Source of the DNA: Polyangiaceae bacterium
Lineage (GTDB): Bacteria; Myxococcota_A; Polyangia; Polyangiales; Polyangiaceae
Direction of reading: 5' to 3'
Length of the DNA: 64,000 nt
Assembly (NCBI GenBank): GCA_025353725.1
Contig: JANXOF010000053.1
Location: 124,001-188,000 of the forward strand
This document shows, piece by piece, positions 60,687 through 64,000 of the stretch (positions within the stretch are counted from its first letter, which is position 1; each line of letters begins with the position of its first letter). A program made the position numbers and the translations under genes. The notes under the pieces are model-generated. The model saw nothing but the letters and a program-made list of their open reading frames with translations. It was not told where the DNA came from and made no database searches.

Positions 60687-62116
60687 CGGACGACCTGGCC
60701 ACCGCGCGGAGGCGTCGTGTGGTCGACAGACGGCCGCGCGCGGAGGCACGTGTCAATCGCGGGCTCAAGCGCCTTCATCGTAGCCGGCAACGTACCGAAC
60801 GGCCCCTTTCCTGGGGGGCGGCCCATGACCGGCGCCGATATCCGCGACCAATCCATCGAGTCCGCCACGCTTAGCCAAACGAAGAGCGCGCGCCCTTTCA
60901 CGTTTTCGAAGGGCACGCCACCGCCTTGGCCACCCCACCATACGCGAGAATCGTGGCTATTGTTCCGATTGTCGCCCATCACCCATACCTCCCCAGGTTT
61001 GACGTAAAACGGCCCTTGGTAGTCTGTTTGCGGACTTTGGCGGTCATAGAGCGTCAAGAACGCCTCGTCCTCGAGGAATTCGACAAAGAGCTCGCCCTCG
61101 TGCCGGCCTCCCTCTTGACCCTCCGTGTAGGAATACGGACCGGCGTAGCAGCTCGGCACCTCCCACCCATTGAGGATCGGATGTCCACCGCGTGCCTCGA
61201 GCTTATCGCCGGGAATGGCAATCACGCGTTTGATAAAGTCTTGCTCAGGATGCTCGGGGTACGCGAAAACGATGACGTCACCTCGCTCGGGAGGCATTCG
61301 CGACCAGAGTCGCGTGTGCGTGTACGGAATGGCCGGCCCGTACGTGAACTTGTTGACGAAAATGTGATCGCCGACTTGAAGCGTCGGAATCATCGAGCCA
61401 CTCGGAATCTTGAACGCTTCGAGCACGAACGCGCGCAACGCCATGGCGACGGCGATAGCGACAAAGATGGATTCAGCATATTCGCGAATTTCGCTCTTCC
61501 GCCACCGCCCGAGCCGTACATCGACCTCGCCGTCCGCCCTGACCAGCGCGTCAACGAAGGCTTCTTCGTCGAAAGGTTCGCGCTCCATCGACGCCTCGAG
61601 GGACTCAAGGTCGATACGGAGCTTCTCCCGGTCGTTCGCGGAGAGCTCGTTTTGGACCGCCCCCTTGTGCTTTGCGAGAAGGGACGCGGCTTCCTCGAGC
61701 AGCATGCGCGCTCGCTCGAACGGACCGCGCAGCCCTTTCGGTAGGTCCGCGCGAAACGCGGGATGGGCGTGCGACGAAAGCGGAAGTCGGTGACGCGCGG
61801 CCCACAGGGACATCTCGAAGAGCGTGAAGGTCACGATCCCCACGGGCACGGGCTGCTCGCGCACCCAACTCTCGAGCCAGCCGAGCAACCCCCCTCGGTC
61901 GACACCGCTCGCGGGGGTCAACGCCCACACGAGAAGCGACGCCACTGCGAACGGCGTCAAGATGAACCAGAGCGTCCAGTACGCCGTTTTCAGTAGCCTT
62001 CTTGTCGGAGGCGGGAGCGCTTTTTCGACGCGAAGAGCCACGGCATTCACCGCAGCGACGCCGCCTGCGCTCGAGTCGAGGGTGGAGGGGGTCGTCTCTA
62101 CGTCCTTCATGGTCAC
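60683..62116 (-). CDS. lepB: Signal peptidase I, extended form
   Basis: 477 residues, clearly longer than typical LepB (about 200-330). Two hydrophobic segments near residues 45-65 and 90-110 and a helical, charged stretch (about 120-200) precede the catalytic domain. The Ser-Lys dyad is present: Ser in FKIPSGSMIPTL and Lys in DFIKRVIAIPGD, plus the late MGDNRNNSHDSR box. It cleaves signal peptides of exported proteins at the inner membrane. The GTG at 62116 overlaps the previous stop (GTGA); an ATG 6 bp further in is also possible. About 60 residues after the catalytic core are unusual. Confidence 0.93.
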   Translation of the reverse strand: MTMKDVETTPSTLDSSAGGVAAVNAVALRVEKALPPPTRRLLKTAYWTLWFILTPFAVASLLVWALTPASGVDRGGLLGWLESWVREQPVPVGIVTFTLFEMSLWAARHRLPLSSHAHPAFRADLPKGLRGPFERARMLLEEAASLLAKHKGAVQNELSANDREKLRIDLESLEASMEREPFDEEAFVDALVRADGEVDVRLGRWRKSEIREYAESIFVAIAVAMALRAFVLEAFKIPSGSMIPTLQVGDHIFVNKFTYGPAIPYTHTRLWSRMPPERGDVIVFAYPEHPEQDFIKRVIAIPGDKLEARGGHPILNGWEVPSCYAGPYSYTEGQEGGRHEGELFVEFLEDEAFLTLYDRQSPQTDYQGPFYVKPGEVWVMGDNRNNSHDSRVWWGGQGGGVPFENVKGRALFVWLSVADSMDWSRISAPVMGRPPGKGPFGTLPATMKALEPAIDTCLRARPSVDHTTPPRGGQVVR

Positions 62117-63153
62117 GAACCGTCGCCGATCTGGATAAGGTAATTGACGACCGCAGCGCGGTCATCGAGGGCGTTGACCGGCGGGGTGGTGATCCCAGCG
62201 GAAGACGTGTTGTCGAACACTACGTAGTACATCCCGGACGGAACCGGAATCGCACGCTTCCACTCCTGACCTTGGCGCACGACGTCAGAGACGATCGGCG
62301 CTGCGGTGAGAGGCCCGCTTTGGGGGTAGTCAAAGTAGAGCTGCAACGAGGCGTCGCCCTCTTGCTTCCGCATGAGCAAGACGTCCACGGCAGGAGCGCC
62401 GTCGACCGCGGCCGTCACGAATAGCGACTTGCCGTCACCCTCGACGCGAATCGGGCCTACGAAGTCTCGCTGGGCCTGATGAATTTCCGTACGCTCGTTT
62501 TCGTACGTAATGCGCTCTTTGCCAGTGGCTTGGTAGGGGTGAAACGGCTTTTGACCGAGGGGTAGGATTCCCAGCGTAAAGTCGTCGACGTTCGTATCGG
62601 TGACGTGGACCACGGTAAAGCCCTCGGCGAGCTTCTTTCCCATAAGCTGTTTGCCAAAGCCGTCGCCCATCTGCGTGAACTGATTGAGCAAATTCGCGGC
62701 GCCTCCCTCGATGCGGTGAACCGTAAAGTTACTCGAGTCAACGCGACTCGTACGGAAGTAGGCATAGACGTCGCAGCGATCACCGTCTGTAACGAGAAAG
62801 TCATATTTGTAGAGCGCCGAGGCTTGCATACGAAACGTCGTTTTCTTCGCCACGTTGGTGTACGCATAGCCGATGCCACTAAAGTTCAGGGCGAGTTCGT
62901 CGCCTTCGGGGGAGGCGCACTGCGTCGGGTAAAATCGACCGATAATCGGAGAATCAGGCGACAAGCGGAGCGGCGCGTTCCGGTCGAGCATCTGCGGGCA
63001 AACATCTCCCATGCCTTTTTTGAGCATCGCGTGCCGCATCGACCGGTTCGCCGGGTCGTTTATCGTTCCGCGGAAGGTGCAATAAGGAGGACCGCAGCCG
63101 GTCGCGGTGACGGCGGCGACCGACATCACTGTCACGGCTGTCATCGCTGTCAT
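62113..63153 (-). CDS. Hypothetical lipoprotein upstream of lepB
   Basis: About 346 residues from the ATG at 63153, which gives a short hydrophobic signal ending in TATGC. The longest frame begins at 63297 and would overlap the start of gpsA on the other strand, so it is rejected; a GTG at 63174 is another option. The mature protein is rich in beta-type segments (YKYDFLVTDGDRCDVYAYF, KSLFVTAAVDGAPAVDVLL, GMYYVVFDNTSSAG) and matches no family known to me. Translationally coupled to lepB. Confidence 0.6.
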   Translation of the reverse strand: MTAMTAVTVMSVAAVTATGCGPPYCTFRGTINDPANRSMRHAMLKKGMGDVCPQMLDRNAPLRLSPDSPIIGRFYPTQCASPEGDELALNFSGIGYAYTNVAKKTTFRMQASALYKYDFLVTDGDRCDVYAYFRTSRVDSSNFTVHRIEGGAANLLNQFTQMGDGFGKQLMGKKLAEGFTVVHVTDTNVDDFTLGILPLGQKPFHPYQATGKERITYENERTEIHQAQRDFVGPIRVEGDGKSLFVTAAVDGAPAVDVLLMRKQEGDASLQLYFDYPQSGPLTAAPIVSDVVRQGQEWKRAIPVPSGMYYVVFDNTSSAGITTPPVNALDDRAAVVNYLIQIGDGS

Positions 63154-63295
63154 CGCCAGCGGCAGCGACCCCACGCCACCGAACGCGTGGCGGACCGAAC
63201 GCGCGTTCGCTTTCGCGTTCGCGAGCTGAAGAACGAGCCAACTTACTAAACGCAAGGCATCGCGACCGTACCACGGGACTGATAGCGTGGGTCGC

Positions 63296-64000
63296 ATGAC
63301 GAGCTACGCGGGCGGGGGTGGGGCAAGGGTCGCAGTACTCGGTGCCGGCGCGTGGGGCACCGCACTTGCGAAGGTTCTTGCGGACAAAGGCGACACTGTG
63401 TCGATGTACTGCAGACGACCGGAGCTTGTTGCGCAGATCAACGAGGCGCACGTCAATCACATCTATCTTCCTGACGTGAAGCTACCGGCCTCTCTCCGGG
63501 CGAGCGTTGACCCCGAAGCTGTCCTCAGCGGCGCTTCGCTGGTCGTGTTTGTCGCGCCGAGTCATGCAACGAGGGAAGTCGCGAAGCTCGTCGCGCGAAA
63601 GGTTCCGACCGACGCGCCCATCGTGAGCGCGACCAAAGGCATCGAAAACGATTCGCTCACGTTCGTCGACGAGATTCTTGCCGCGGAACTTCCCGGCGCC
63701 ACCCACCGCCACTTTGCCTTTCTTAGCGGACCGTCCTTCGCGAAAGAACTCGCGGCCGGACTCCCCACGGGCGTGGTGATTGCGGCGACGGATGACCGAG
63801 TCCGAAACCACGTCATGAAGCGCTTTCACACGCCGTACATGCGTACGTACGCGAGCCGGGACATTCCGGGCGTCGAATGCGGGGGGGCTCTGAAAAATGT
63901 CATCGCCATTGCGGCTGGAGCCGCCGACGGCCTCGGGTTTGGCCACAACACACGCGCCATGCTCATTACGCGTGGACTTGCCGAGATGGTGAAACTGTCC
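63296..64000 (+). CDS. gpsA: Glycerol-3-phosphate dehydrogenase [NAD(P)+], partial at right edge
   Basis: The first 235 residues are present. It makes sn-glycerol 3-phosphate from dihydroxyacetone phosphate for phospholipid synthesis. The Rossmann motif is VAVLGAGAWGTALA; ATKGIENDS, LSGPSFAKELAAGLPTG and CGGALKNVIAIAAG (containing the catalytic Lys) follow, then the start of the C-terminal domain (GFGHNTRAMLITRGLAEM). The ATG at 63296 puts the Rossmann motif at residue 12 or so, as in the family. The gene continues beyond the window. Confidence 0.93.
   Translation, partial: MTSYAGGGGARVAVLGAGAWGTALAKVLADKGDTVSMYCRRPELVAQINEAHVNHIYLPDVKLPASLRASVDPEAVLSGASLVVFVAPSHATREVAKLVARKVPTDAPIVSATKGIENDSLTFVDEILAAELPGATHRHFAFLSGPSFAKELAAGLPTGVVIAATDDRVRNHVMKRFHTPYMRTYASRDIPGVECGGALKNVIAIAAGAADGLGFGHNTRAMLITRGLAEMVKLS

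Noticed and set aside
63154-63297. N-terminal extension of the lipoprotein gene up to 63297
   Set aside because: It overlaps the gpsA start on the opposite strand and places about 48 residues before the lipoprotein signal.

Overview
The window looks like chromosomal DNA of a high-GC myxobacterium (phylum Myxococcota, probably Polyangia). Pointers are three Hanks-type Ser/Thr kinases, many orphan lipoproteins with Asp/Ala/Pro-rich linkers, PEGA and AgmX/PglI domains, sigma-54 activators, a tandem-duplicated UvrA and a long signal peptidase I. The species assignment is inference; no rRNA, tRNA, IS element or CRISPR array was recognised.

Layout. 1-1192 holds the decayed remains of a trehalose locus, with a frameshifted treS start joined to a 5'-truncated otsA that leaves the left edge. 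1695-24318 is mostly housekeeping and metabolism: arylamine N-acetyltransferase, zinc alcohol dehydrogenase, prolyl-tRNA synthetase, a DUF885 protein, a secreted thermolysin-like protease, an arginase-fold hydrolase, an osmoprotectant ABC transporter with fused binding protein and permease, a PhzF protein, polyphosphate:AMP phosphotransferase, nadC-birA, a HAD phosphatase and a CPBP protease. 24315-28566 carries a Ser/Thr kinase with a large predicted extracytoplasmic part, a soluble histidine kinase and a thioredoxin-fold protein.

The most interesting region is 28619-39495. Two leftward regulators, a cobalamin-binding CarH-like regulator with an excisionase-type HTH and a sigma-54 activator, face a tightly packed rightward operon. 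In order the operon encodes a 69-residue amphipathic protein, two possible roadblock-like proteins, a 2Fe-2S ferredoxin, a disordered protein with a repeated APW motif, an atypical Ser/Thr kinase, a possible degenerate receiver/coiled-coil protein, a V4R protein, a phycobiliprotein-like globin, a second V4R protein, a heme oxygenase and a ferredoxin-dependent bilin reductase (FDBR)-like protein. Heme oxygenase, ferredoxin and FDBR together make a plausible route from heme through biliverdin to a reduced phycobilin in a non-photosynthetic bacterium. The globin and V4R proteins are candidate bilin or tetrapyrrole binders. A well-spaced -24/-12 sequence (31109-31124) precedes the first gene, with a 12-bp inverted repeat 110-140 bp further upstream. 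I read this as a sigma-54-controlled, possibly light-linked bilin system.

39599-64000 returns to general functions: a four-ATPase UvrA fusion, secreted lipoproteins, a sigma-54 activator remnant, a VIT/vWA/AgmX surface protein, an ICMT-like membrane protein, an aldehyde dehydrogenase, a PEGA-domain kinase directly upstream of a TonB-dependent receptor that itself has TPR and PEGA-like domains, signal peptidase I, and the start of gpsA, which leaves the right edge. All assignments come from reading translated motifs by eye; no database search was run.
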